A stretch of 64,000 nucleotides of DNA. Source: Hydrogenobacter thermophilus TK-6 (lineage in GTDB: Bacteria; Aquificota; Aquificia; Aquificales; Aquificaceae). Both the position numbers and the translations under genes were made by a program. The DNA lies in contig NC_013799.1 in the NCBI RefSeq assembly GCF_000010785.1, positions 62,001 through 126,000 of the forward strand, read 5' to 3'. The notes under the pieces are model-generated. The model was not told where the DNA came from, ran no database searches, and worked only from the letters and a program-made list of their open reading frames with translations. This document shows, one piece after another, positions 1-6,813 of the stretch (positions within the stretch are counted from its first letter, which is position 1; every line of letters starts with the position of its first letter).

Positions 1-806
1 TTTACATAAAGAAGTTTTTTGCCCTGCCTTAAAAAGATGCCCACAGGAGAAGCATCAGAGAGATTTCTGATGATCTCTTCCTTTTCGTGCTTTTCAGTAA
101 TGTCCATAACATAGCCGTAGTATCCTATGACCTCTCCTTGGTCGTTCTTTACCACTGTGGTGTGGTCCAGAACCCACTTGACTTTACCATCTTTGGTGAC
201 TATCCGGTAGTCTTCGTGCGTCCATGAAGGTGCACCGCCTTCTGTATAGGTTTTAACCTCCCTTGCTACCCTCTCAAGGTCATCCCTGTGTACCATGTCC
301 GCATAGGTTATATCACCTCTTAAAAACTCCTCCACGGTGTAGCCAGTAAGGTCCTTAACATTTGGAGACACAAGCTTCACAGGCCAACCTGGACTGTTAT
401 CCCAGAAGAAGAACACTATGGGACCCTCTGAAACAAGCAATTGAGAACTAAGCCGACTCCCCTCAAGGGCTGTTAGTAGGTGAGAAAGGTCTATGTGGAG
501 CTCTATATAAGTTTTGCTCTCTGGAATGCATCCCGCCACCACATAAAAGTAAGCCTCCCTCCCTGCCATCCTGTGAACATGCACCGCATGATAGCTTTCC
601 AGTCCCTTTTCCTCTATAGATTTTACTGGACAGGGGCAGTTTTCCATCGTATAGCACGGCTGAGAGAAGCTGTGAGTGATTTCATAACACTTGCCTTCCC
701 TATCTCCGTAGGTCTCCTTAGCCTTTCTGTTTAGAAAAATTACCTGGTAATTCTCGTCTATGACAAGGACAGGCAAAGGAATAAAGTCAAAGGCTGAGTA
801 ATCCAT
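1..806 (-). CDS. PAS-domain sensor protein (C-terminal part beyond window)
   Basis: The frame is open to the window edge, so the output domain (kinase, GGDEF or other) is not visible. About 268 residues can be read. The N-terminal PAS-like unit (residues about 5-100) begins MDYSAFDFIPLPVLVIDE and carries a cysteine-rich stretch near residues 38-60 (GKCYEITHS, then PCYTMENCPCP). A second, PAS_3-like unit (about 125-240) ends in GYYGYVMDITEKHEKEE, the usual PAS/PAC exit, and a third PAS unit seems to start with ASPVGIFL. No transmembrane segment is seen, so a cytosolic redox or ligand sensor is likely. The ATG at 806 overlaps the end of acpS by 20 bp, implying co-transcription. Family assignment is firm; the signal sensed is unknown. 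Confidence 0.8.
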   Translation of the reverse strand, partial: MDYSAFDFIPLPVLVIDENYQVIFLNRKAKETYGDREGKCYEITHSFSQPCYTMENCPCPVKSIEEKGLESYHAVHVHRMAGREAYFYVVAGCIPESKTYIELHIDLSHLLTALEGSRLSSQLLVSEGPIVFFFWDNSPGWPVKLVSPNVKDLTGYTVEEFLRGDITYADMVHRDDLERVAREVKTYTEGGAPSWTHEDYRIVTKDGKVKWVLDHTTVVKNDQGEVIGYYGYVMDITEKHEKEEIIRNLSDASPVGIFLRQGKKLLYV

Positions 807-1173
807 ATGAGTGGGCCTCTATAAGGGCAACCGCAACAGAATAATCCCTTTCATGAGAGATAGACACCCATATGCTAACACTTTCAAGCATACCCTTTAA
901 GTCATCTCCCAAGATGTTTACCTTTGCAGGCTTTCCTCTGTCTCCAAGCACCTCTATTTGGGAGAGCTTAAGAACTATACCAAACCTCTGGTAGAAAGCT
1001 TTCAAAACAGCCTCTTTACATGCCCATCTGGCGGAAAGACACTCAAAAAAACACTTCTGCGCCTTGCAGTATTCTAACTCCTTCTGTGTATATACACGAC
1101 TCAGGAACCTATCTCCAAACCTCTCCACCGCGGTTTTTATCCTCTCGTTTTTGACTATGTCTATACCCAGCAC
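787..1173 (-). CDS. acpS: holo-[acyl-carrier-protein] synthase
   Basis: AcpS transfers 4'-phosphopantetheine from CoA to acyl carrier protein for fatty acid synthesis. Family motifs are clear: GIDIVKNERI at the N-terminus with the Mg-binding Asp, a YTQKELEYC segment, ARWACKEAVLKA containing the conserved Glu and Lys, and VSISHERDYSVAVAL near the end. The length (128 aa) is normal. I choose a GTG start at 1173, because the upstream TTG at 1197 lies inside a terminator hairpin, whereas GTG is preceded by TATAAT and exactly 6 nt, the spacing seen repeatedly in this window. No Shine-Dalgarno sequence is present. It is followed by the PAS sensor with a 20-bp overlap. Confidence 0.9.
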   Translation of the reverse strand: MLGIDIVKNERIKTAVERFGDRFLSRVYTQKELEYCKAQKCFFECLSARWACKEAVLKAFYQRFGIVLKLSQIEVLGDRGKPAKVNILGDDLKGMLESVSIWVSISHERDYSVAVALIEAHSYGLLSL

Positions 1174-1179
1174 AAGGAA

Positions 1180-1185
1180 ATTATA
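1180..1185 (-). promoter_or_regulatory. -10 box of acpS, leaderless type
   Basis: TATAAT is followed by 6 nt and the GTG start of acpS. It lies directly after the T-run of the upstream terminator, so termination of the globin operon and initiation of acpS are back to back. No convincing -35 is visible. Confidence 0.5.
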
Positions 1186-1203
1186 AAAGGGGGACAAGCC
1201 CCC
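1185..1203 (-). terminator. Rho-independent terminator after the globin operon
   Basis: On the minus strand GGGGG-CTTGT-CCCCC (1203-1189) forms a 5-bp all-GC stem followed by TTTT. It lies 10 bp past the stop codon of the secreted truncated hemoglobin. Confidence 0.65.
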
Positions 1204-1212
1204 AGTAAAGGC

Positions 1213-1656
1213 TCACTTCTTTTCCACTATAACTCCCTTTAGCGGTGCTACTGCCTGCAGAAACTCCTGCTGTTCCTTTGGGGGTACTTTAAACTTGTTG
1301 AGGGTTTCCTTGGTAAGTTCCACAAATCTGTTCCAGTCTGAGTCGGATATACCGAGGCCTTCGTGTACAGTCTTCATATCCCTTCCTGTATAAATACAGG
1401 GACCACCTGTTGCACTGCATACAAAGTCAGTAAGATGAGCTATGAGCCTTCTCTTGCTGTCGTTGCTAAGCCCCTTAAAGTAAACACCCAGCTGTTTGTC
1501 GGTGACTAGTCTGACCGCCAGGTCGTTGACCACCGCGGATATGGCATCATAACCGCCCAGCCTCCGATAAAGGGTCTTTTCTTTGTGCATCATCTCCGCA
1601 GAACCAACCCCAAAAAGCCCAAAAACCAACATAAGGCTAAGTGCAGTTTTTCTCAT
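1213..1656 (-). CDS. exported group 1 truncated hemoglobin
   Basis: A 147-aa protein with a Sec-type signal peptide (MRKTALSLMLVFGLFGVGSA) followed by a truncated hemoglobin fold of about 120 residues. Family marks are LYRRLGGYDAISAVV at helix A/B, GGP before the EF region, YTGRDMKTVHEGLGIS with the proximal F8 histidine, and the C-terminal helix WNRFVELTKETL. Truncated hemoglobins bind O2, NO or CO through heme and are normally cytosolic, so a signal peptide is unusual. SD AAGGAGGTGA sits 6 nt before ATG. It follows a second globin gene by 14 bp, and a terminator comes after it. The ligand and redox partner are unknown; NO or O2 handling in the periplasm is an inference. Confidence 0.85.
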   Translation of the reverse strand: MRKTALSLMLVFGLFGVGSAEMMHKEKTLYRRLGGYDAISAVVNDLAVRLVTDKQLGVYFKGLSNDSKRRLIAHLTDFVCSATGGPCIYTGRDMKTVHEGLGISDSDWNRFVELTKETLNKFKVPPKEQQEFLQAVAPLKGVIVEKK

Positions 1657-1670
1657 GATATCACCTCCTT

Positions 1671-2195
1671 TTACTTATTCCTGTCATCAACTACATCGTT
1701 CCTTTGGCTTTCTAGTATGTTGAGAACTGCTTGCTGTAGGTCATCAGGAACGCCGTTTTTCTGCATAGATTTTTGAACGCACGCCTTAAAACTGTCTACA
1801 TCATCGTTGGCTATCCCCTTACCATCAGGTCCTACCATACCTTGATGTGCCGCTCTCATAGGTCTACATGTAAAGGTCCTCTGCACTCCATCAACAGGAC
1901 TTGTGTAAGTTATGGTCGTTGGAAAAGTACAGGGTCCACCGGCAGCGGCGCACAGCTGTTTTGTTAGGCATACCTTTATACGTTCAAGAGAGTCCGCTGA
2001 CAGACCTCTGAAGAATATGCCTATGTTGGGGTCGGTTGCAAGGCAGGGGACTGCATCGTCTACCACTTTCCTAATGCCTGCCTCACCACCGAGCCTCTCA
2101 AAAGGCGATTGAGCGCTGCTGCTACCCCCACAGGAAGAAAGCATAAAGCCCGCAGAGGCTAATAAAGCAAGTGTGCCTAATATATACCTTCTCAT
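1671..2195 (-). CDS. lipoprotein truncated hemoglobin-like protein
   Basis: A 174-aa protein with a lipoprotein signal (hydrophobic stretch ending LSSC, Cys about residue 21) then a globin domain starting FERLGGEAGIRKVVDDAV. GGPCTF and RAAHQGM (probable proximal His) follow in the order seen in group 1 truncated hemoglobins. A 20-odd-residue insertion (around TYTSPVDGVQRTF) separates the GGP motif from the proximal histidine, and several extra cysteines suggest disulfides or covalent attachment. AAGGAGGTG precedes ATG 2195. It is the first gene of the globin pair. The membrane-anchored location is inferred from the lipobox. Confidence 0.78.
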   Translation of the reverse strand: MRRYILGTLALLASAGFMLSSCGGSSSAQSPFERLGGEAGIRKVVDDAVPCLATDPNIGIFFRGLSADSLERIKVCLTKQLCAAAGGPCTFPTTITYTSPVDGVQRTFTCRPMRAAHQGMVGPDGKGIANDDVDSFKACVQKSMQKNGVPDDLQQAVLNILESQRNDVVDDRNK

Positions 2196-2276
2196 AGTTC
2201 CACCTCCTTAAGGTTTTATGGTTTTAATGCTAACTTCAACAGACTAAAGCTTCAGTGACTTAATCACACAGTGTGC

Positions 2277-2282
2277 TATACT
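2277..2282 (+). promoter_or_regulatory. probable -10 box for the small gene at 2292
   Basis: TATACT preceded by TGTGC, 9 nt before ATG 2292, with no Shine-Dalgarno sequence. This would give a very short or absent leader. No clear -35. Confidence 0.35.
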
Positions 2283-2291
2283 TTAAATCTG

Positions 2292-2591
2292 ATGGGAGAC
2301 TTCACCAAGGCAGGTCTGGATAAGGGAGACATAGAGAAGGAGCTGGAGCATACCCTTACCTCTGCCAGAATGCTCTACAGGACCTACCTTTTGACCATTG
2401 AAGACTACAGCAGTGAGGAGCTTCTGGCAGACCTCAAAGAGTATACCCACCAGCTGGAAACCTCTATACTGCCTCTTGTCAGAAGGGCGGAAGCCACTAA
2501 AGTTCCCAAGCTGGTAGACATGGCTTACGAGATACGCTACACCTATGAAAAAATCATAGAGGTTATAAGAGAGCAGCTGGATAGAACTTAG
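2292..2591 (+). CDS. small helical protein of unknown function
   Basis: A 99-aa acidic, mostly helical protein (MGDFTKAGLDKGDIEKEL...) without signal peptide, cysteine motif or membrane segment. Heptad-like leucines and many Glu/Lys suggest a helical bundle. I do not recognise the family. ATG 2292 is preferred to GTG 2271 because the GTG lies on the putative -10 box. Directly after the stop is GAGGAGG (2590-2597), a strong ribosome site now stranded in front of the TnpB element; it probably served the next gene before the insertion. Confidence 0.6.
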   Translation: MGDFTKAGLDKGDIEKELEHTLTSARMLYRTYLLTIEDYSSEELLADLKEYTHQLETSILPLVRRAEATKVPKLVDMAYEIRYTYEKIIEVIREQLDRT

Positions 2592-2663
2592 AGGAGGTAA
2601 AAAACATTTGACGAAAACTGTTAAAAAGTGCACAATAATATTACTAAGGAGCAGAAAAAGAAG

Positions 2664-4310
2664 ATGATAACCTTACATTGTAAACTAACTTTTGAAAACA
2701 ACAAGGACAAAGAAGCACTGATGGATATAATGAGAAAATTCTCATCTTGTTTTAGATACGCCTACAACAAACTACTTGAAGGACACTCAAGAAAAGACCT
2801 TAAAAAACATCTACAAAAAATATTTAACATAAACTCAAGATATGTAGATGACGCAATATTCAAAGCCCAAAGTTTGATTAACTCTTGCATAGCAACATAC
2901 CAAAGCCCAAGTAAAGTAATATTTGGAGGTAGAAGACTATTTGAGCTCCTCAAAAACAAACATATAAACGGAGAAAGAAGAAATAAGCTAAAACAAAAAT
3001 GGGAAGAAAGAAGAAAACACTGCCTATACTCAAGAGGAGACAAAACAAAGAAAGGAAACCTAAACATAAGAATAGAACTTGAAAAAGATAAGCTTACACT
3101 TAGAATAAACACAGGAGATAGAAACTGGATAAAAGCAAACATAAAAAGAACAGCAAACAGACAAAACGATAAATGGATAAATTTCATAGCAGACTTAATA
3201 CGAGCAGAAGAAACAAAAGAGTACTTCCCATACTCAGTAGAGGTAAGAAAGATAGACAACGATTTCTATGCATTTATAAGCTACCAAGACGTAAAGATAG
3301 AAGAACCAACTATAACAAAAGACAATGGAGTAATAGGGATAGACATAAATGCAAGCCCATTTCACATAGCTATGGCAAGTGTAAAAACAGATGGAAATTT
3401 AGAAAAGATAAGAAGAATATCTCTACACCATCTATTAGGCAAGACAAAAAATCAGAGAGAATATCTATCTTGGCAAATAACACATCAGATAACAGATATG
3501 GCTAAGGAAGAGAATAAAGCTATAGCCATAGAAAAATTATCCAACATACCGAAAGGAGAAAGAGGAGATGGCAATGGAAAGCTAAGGAAGAGACTACAGC
3601 AATGGATATACAAAGGTTTGTTAGAGAAAATAAAAACACTTGCTAAAAGAAAACGCATTCAAGTTATAGAAGTAAACCCGGCTTACACATCAGTAATAGG
3701 AGCATTAAAGTATGCACCACAGTATAGTTTAGATAAAGATACAGCAGGAGCATTTGTAATAGGCAGGAAAGCACTGGGATTTAGAGAAGAAATACCTAAG
3801 AACTACGAAAAGCTAATAACAGAGAAGGAGTATTTAAAATTTGCAGAAGAGAGAATAAGACAGGAGAAAGAGAGAACACAAGAGAGTTTAAAAGAAGAGA
3901 AAAACCAGTATAAGAGAAAACCGATACAAAAGAAACTAAAAGAGCTAAACAAAAACTTAAAGATAATCCAAAGCCTTTACAGTGAGCCACAGGCTCAAGA
4001 GCCTGTCAACCGATGGAAGCAGCAGGTGAGAGGCTTGTCTTGGACAAGTTATAAACTGTGGCAAATTGTGAAGGTAGCCCTTGCTATCCCTGTTCTGGGT
4101 AAGTCTCTAAGCAGGGACTTATCACCCTTGAAAGGTATAATAGTTTCAGGGGCTTGGGATAGGGTAGCAAGAAGGTTAGCTCCTGTTTCTTGGGACAGGG
4201 GCTATGGTATGGACAAATACCGCCAGCTGGGGACATGTCCATACCTGAAGGAGGCGGGATACAAATACCCCAGCCCAAAGTGTGGAGTTTTATATCCACG
4301 CTTTGGATAA
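2664..4310 (+). CDS. tnpB: TnpB-like RuvC nuclease (IS200/IS605 accessory type, no zinc ribbon)
   Basis: A 548-aa, Lys-rich protein of the IS605 OrfB/TnpB-related family. The RuvC triad is visible: Asp about 227 in GVIGIDINASPFH (RuvC-I), Glu about 290 in KAIAIEKLSN (RuvC-II), and Asp about 357-359 in YSLDKDTAGAFVIGRKALGF (RuvC-III). Between II and III is EVNPAYTSVIGALKYAP, where classical TnpB has a CxxC zinc ribbon; none is present. Homologs with the NPAYTS...IGRRALGF signature are known as TnpB-related proteins. No TnpA is nearby, so the element is non-autonomous. ATG 2664 follows AAGGAG by 12 nt; an in-frame GTG at 2628 is less likely. The first three quarters are much more AT-rich than the neighbours, while the last 330 bp are GC-rich and strongly folded (see the ncRNA). 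Known TnpBs are RNA-guided DNA nucleases; that activity here is inferred. Confidence 0.88.
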   Translation: MITLHCKLTFENNKDKEALMDIMRKFSSCFRYAYNKLLEGHSRKDLKKHLQKIFNINSRYVDDAIFKAQSLINSCIATYQSPSKVIFGGRRLFELLKNKHINGERRNKLKQKWEERRKHCLYSRGDKTKKGNLNIRIELEKDKLTLRINTGDRNWIKANIKRTANRQNDKWINFIADLIRAEETKEYFPYSVEVRKIDNDFYAFISYQDVKIEEPTITKDNGVIGIDINASPFHIAMASVKTDGNLEKIRRISLHHLLGKTKNQREYLSWQITHQITDMAKEENKAIAIEKLSNIPKGERGDGNGKLRKRLQQWIYKGLLEKIKTLAKRKRIQVIEVNPAYTSVIGALKYAPQYSLDKDTAGAFVIGRKALGFREEIPKNYEKLITEKEYLKFAEERIRQEKERTQESLKEEKNQYKRKPIQKKLKELNKNLKIIQSLYSEPQAQEPVNRWKQQVRGLSWTSYKLWQIVKVALAIPVLGKSLSRDLSPLKGIIVSGAWDRVARRLAPVSWDRGYGMDKYRQLGTCPYLKEAGYKYPSPKCGVLYPRFG

Positions 4311-4316
4311 CCAGGT
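3985..4316 (+). ncRNA. predicted omega/reRNA scaffold within the tnpB 3' end
   Basis: A succession of inverted repeats lies inside the last coding segment: 3989-3996/3999-4006 (8 bp, ACAGGCTC), 4034-4039/4043-4048, 4073-4078/4083-4088, 4097-4105/4116-4127 (bulged), 4177-4186/4195-4204 (10 bp with one G-U), 4206-4215/4236-4245 (10 bp perfect, GGTATGGACA) and 4275-4286/4295-4306 (12 bp with one G-U). The loop 4226-4232 (GCTGGGG) complements 4268-4274 (CCCCAGC), giving a potential pseudoknot, and 4220-4224 complements 4253-4257. GC content jumps relative to the rest of tnpB. TnpB systems are known to process their own mRNA 3' end into the guide RNA. The guide would be the sequence following the last hairpin, from about 4311-4317 onward. 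Confidence 0.72.
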
Positions 4317-4321
4317 TTGCT

Positions 4322-4870
4322 ATGCCAAAGGTGGCTATAATTCTGGTGGATGGTTTTGAAGAGGTTGAAGCAGTAGCTCCTATTGATGTGCTAAGACGCG
4401 CAGGAGTGGAAGTGCTTATAGTTGGGCTCTCCAGAGAGCCTGTGGCAAGCGCAAGAGGTATAAAGATACTGCCCGAGCTGTCAATAGATGAGGTGAATCT
4501 TGAGGAAATAGACATGGTGGTGCTTCCTGGTGGTGCGGAAGGTGTGGAGAACCTCAAAAAGGACAAAAGGGTAGAAGCACTTGTGAAAGCGCTCAAAGAT
4601 AAAGATAAGTATGTTTCAGCCATCTGCGCAGCACCTACTGCTCTTGCATCCTTTGGCGTTCTTGAAGGGAAAAAAGCAACCGTTTATCCATCATTAAAGG
4701 AAGAGATAAAACCAGCGGTATTCGTTGATGATAAGGTGGTGGAGGATGGCAGAGTAATAACAAGTCAGGGACCTGGCACCGCATTGCTTTTTGCTCTTAA
4801 GCTGGCAGAAAAGCTTGCCGGTAAGGATAAAGCTCGTGAAGTAGCTCAAAGGATGCTTATAGATTGGTAA
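4322..4870 (+). CDS. DJ-1/PfpI family protein
   Basis: A 182-aa cytosolic protein of the DJ-1/YajL/ThiJ family (class I glutamine amidotransferase-like fold). MPKVAIILVDGFEEVEAVAPIDVLRRAG carries the conserved Glu (FEEVE), VLPGG the oxyanion loop, and YVSAICAAPTALA the nucleophilic Cys. Members act as glyoxalase III/deglycase or chaperone-like stress proteins; the exact activity here is not provable. The ATG at 4322 is chosen because the family starts there. It has no SD of its own and lies about 12 bp after the end of the TnpB element. The stop and the next start share TAATG (translational coupling). Confidence 0.85.
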   Translation: MPKVAIILVDGFEEVEAVAPIDVLRRAGVEVLIVGLSREPVASARGIKILPELSIDEVNLEEIDMVVLPGGAEGVENLKKDKRVEALVKALKDKDKYVSAICAAPTALASFGVLEGKKATVYPSLKEEIKPAVFVDDKVVEDGRVITSQGPGTALLFALKLAEKLAGKDKAREVAQRMLIDW

Positions 4871-6045
4871 TGCTCCAGGTGAGGGTAAAGCCCGGCGTGG
4901 AGGAAAAGCTAAAGTCCTACTTTCCATGGGTTTACAAGCCTGAGATAACATCTTACTCAAAAAAGCCACAGAAAGGTGATCATGTAGTCGTTAGGGATGC
5001 TGGCGGACACTTCCTTGGTTATGGCTACATAAACCCTCAGGCAAACATAAGTATAAGGCTTTTATCCTTTGAGAAGGAAAAGAAAATAAGTTATGAGCTA
5101 ATAAAGGAGAGGGTAGAGCAGGCGTATAACTACAGGAAGAGCCTATCTTTAAACACAGACGCCTTCAGACTCATTCATTCAGAGGGTGATTTTCTGCCAG
5201 GGCTTGTTATGGATGTTTATGGCGATTACGCAGTGGTGGAGTTTACCACCTTTGGCATGAATGCCATGAGAGAATGGGTGATATCTGCCATTCTTGAGGT
5301 ATTAAAGCCAAAGGGCATTTACGAAAAGAGGAACGAATACGCTCAAAAAGCCGAAGGTTTTAAAACTGAGGAAGGTGTCATATACGGAAAGGTACCTCCT
5401 GAGATTACCATATACGAAGGGGATTTAAAGTACTATGTGAACATACCTCAGGGACAGAAGACGGGCTTTTACTTGGACCAAAGGAAAGCCAGAAGCATGA
5501 TAAGGCAGTTAGTAAAGCCAGGATACAGGTGTCTTGACCTTTTTTGTCATACGGGTGGCTTTGCTCTTAACATGAGGAAAGCAGGCGCAGGAGAAGTTCT
5601 GGCGGTTGATATATCAGCTCAGGCTCTTGAAGTGGCAAAAAGGAACGCGGAGCTAAACAGTCTTGATAATATAGTGTGGATGGAAGAAAATGCTTTTGAC
5701 TTTATGAGGAAGCTACACAAAGAGGGTCAGGTTTTTGACTTGGTGCTCATGGACCCACCATCCTTTGCCAAAAACAGGGCAAGCGTACCTAACGCTCTTC
5801 GTGGCTACAAGGAGCTTTGCGTGAGGGGGCTTCATGTGGTAAAAAGGGGAGGCTACTTAGTTATATACTCCTGCTCCTTTCACATAACTATGGACCACCT
5901 TCTTAAGGTGCTTCTGGATGCAGCAAAGGATACAAGAAGACACTTAAGAATTGTGGGAGTTAGCTTTCAGGACCTTGATCACCCCTGGGTGCTTCAGATG
6001 CCAAATACCCTTTACCTGAAGGGAATATACGCGGAGGTGCTTTGA
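4870..6045 (+). CDS. rlmI: class I SAM-dependent rRNA methyltransferase (RlmI-like)
   Basis: A 391-aa protein. An N-terminal PUA-like domain (about 1-75, HVVVRDAGGHFLGYGYINP) is followed by a central alpha/beta segment and a Rossmann methyltransferase domain (from about 200). Motif I is CLDLFCHTGGFALNM, and motif IV is LVLMDPPSFAKNR with the DPPSF signature of RNA m5C enzymes. The catalytic Cys is probably in YLVIYSCSFH. E. coli RlmI makes m5C1962 in 23S rRNA; the same target is likely but not shown. It starts at ATG 4870, overlapping the DJ-1 stop by one base, and couples to uppP by TGATG at its own end. Confidence 0.88.
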   Translation: MLQVRVKPGVEEKLKSYFPWVYKPEITSYSKKPQKGDHVVVRDAGGHFLGYGYINPQANISIRLLSFEKEKKISYELIKERVEQAYNYRKSLSLNTDAFRLIHSEGDFLPGLVMDVYGDYAVVEFTTFGMNAMREWVISAILEVLKPKGIYEKRNEYAQKAEGFKTEEGVIYGKVPPEITIYEGDLKYYVNIPQGQKTGFYLDQRKARSMIRQLVKPGYRCLDLFCHTGGFALNMRKAGAGEVLAVDISAQALEVAKRNAELNSLDNIVWMEENAFDFMRKLHKEGQVFDLVLMDPPSFAKNRASVPNALRGYKELCVRGLHVVKRGGYLVIYSCSFHITMDHLLKVLLDAAKDTRRHLRIVGVSFQDLDHPWVLQMPNTLYLKGIYAEVL

Positions 6046-6812
6046 TGAATATACACCAAGCCATCATCTTAGGCATTGTGGAGGGGCTAACCGAGTTTCT
6101 GCCAGTTTCTTCAACGGGACACCTCATACTTACCGCTCATCTTATGGGTCTTGAAAATGACAACTTTACCAAAAGCTTTGAGATATCCATACAGATGGGT
6201 GCCATCTTAGCGGTTCTTTTTCTTTACACAAAGAGATTTTTAAGGGACTATCAAGTGTGGAAGAGAATACTGGTAGCCTTTTTCCCTACGGGTTTGCTGG
6301 GCTTTCTGCTCTACAAATTTATAAAAAATTATTTAGTAGGCAACGACAAGGTGGTGGTTGCTTCTTTGTTCTTGGGCGGGGTGTTTCTTCTCTTTGCGGA
6401 TAGAGTGTGTGAGCGCTTTTGCTATATGGAAGATGCGTCAAAACTCAGCTTGAGAAAGGCTTTCATGATTGGCATCTTTCAGTCTCTTGCCATGATACCA
6501 GGGGTTTCCAGGTCCGCATCCACCATCATAGGCGGGATGCTGATGGGCTTAAACAGAAAAGCTTCTGCGGAGTTTTCCTTCCTTCTGGCTGTTCCTACCA
6601 TGCTAATTGCTACCTCCTACGATGTTTATAAATCGCATACTACTTTTACGAATGCTCAGTGGTATCTTTTATTCGTGGGTTTTCTGTCTGCCTTTTTAAC
6701 CGCTCTTATAACGGTAAAAGTCTTTATAGGTTTTATCTCCAGGCACTCCTTCCTACCCTTTGGTATTTACAGAATACTGATAAGCTTTGCTTACGGCTTT
6801 TACTTTTTATAA
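6045..6812 (+). CDS. uppP: undecaprenyl-diphosphatase
   Basis: A 255-aa integral membrane enzyme (BacA/UppP) that dephosphorylates undecaprenyl pyrophosphate to recycle the lipid carrier for peptidoglycan. Signature 1 is GIVEGLTEFLPVSSTGHLIL at the N-terminus, with the catalytic Glu and Ser residues; signature 2 is MIPGVSRSASTIIGGMLMGL at about 145-165, with the conserved Arg. Around eight membrane helices are visible. ATG 6045 overlaps the TGA of the methyltransferase gene. The next gene, a SEDS protein, begins one base after its stop, so the pair forms a wall-synthesis unit. Confidence 0.95.
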   Translation: MNIHQAIILGIVEGLTEFLPVSSTGHLILTAHLMGLENDNFTKSFEISIQMGAILAVLFLYTKRFLRDYQVWKRILVAFFPTGLLGFLLYKFIKNYLVGNDKVVVASLFLGGVFLLFADRVCERFCYMEDASKLSLRKAFMIGIFQSLAMIPGVSRSASTIIGGMLMGLNRKASAEFSFLLAVPTMLIATSYDVYKSHTTFTNAQWYLLFVGFLSAFLTALITVKVFIGFISRHSFLPFGIYRILISFAYGFYFL

Positions 6813-6813
6813 A

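Noticed and set aside
1174-1197. TTG 1197 as acpS start
   Set aside because: Falls inside the terminator stem-loop, gives a non-family N-terminus; GTG 1173 has TATAAT-N6.
2628-2663. GTG 2628 as the tnpB start
   Set aside because: ATG 2664 has AAGGAG 12 nt upstream and fits the family N-terminus; the extra 12 residues are only Lys/Asn-rich.
4240-4310. Displaced zinc ribbon in the tnpB C-terminus (TCPYLK ... PKCG)
   Set aside because: Only two isolated cysteines, not CxxC pairs, and the stretch is encoded within the perfect hairpins, so sequence is dictated by RNA structure.
2600-4330. Classical IS with terminal inverted repeats, target duplication and a DDE transposase or TnpA
   Set aside because: No TIR, no direct repeat flanks and no TnpA gene were seen; only the TnpB-like gene is present.
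4084-4623. Long reading frames antisense to tnpB, acs, ilvD and hynL
   Set aside because: They mirror the codon periodicity of the genes opposite, carry low-complexity Ser/Thr/Pro-rich products, and have no start signals.
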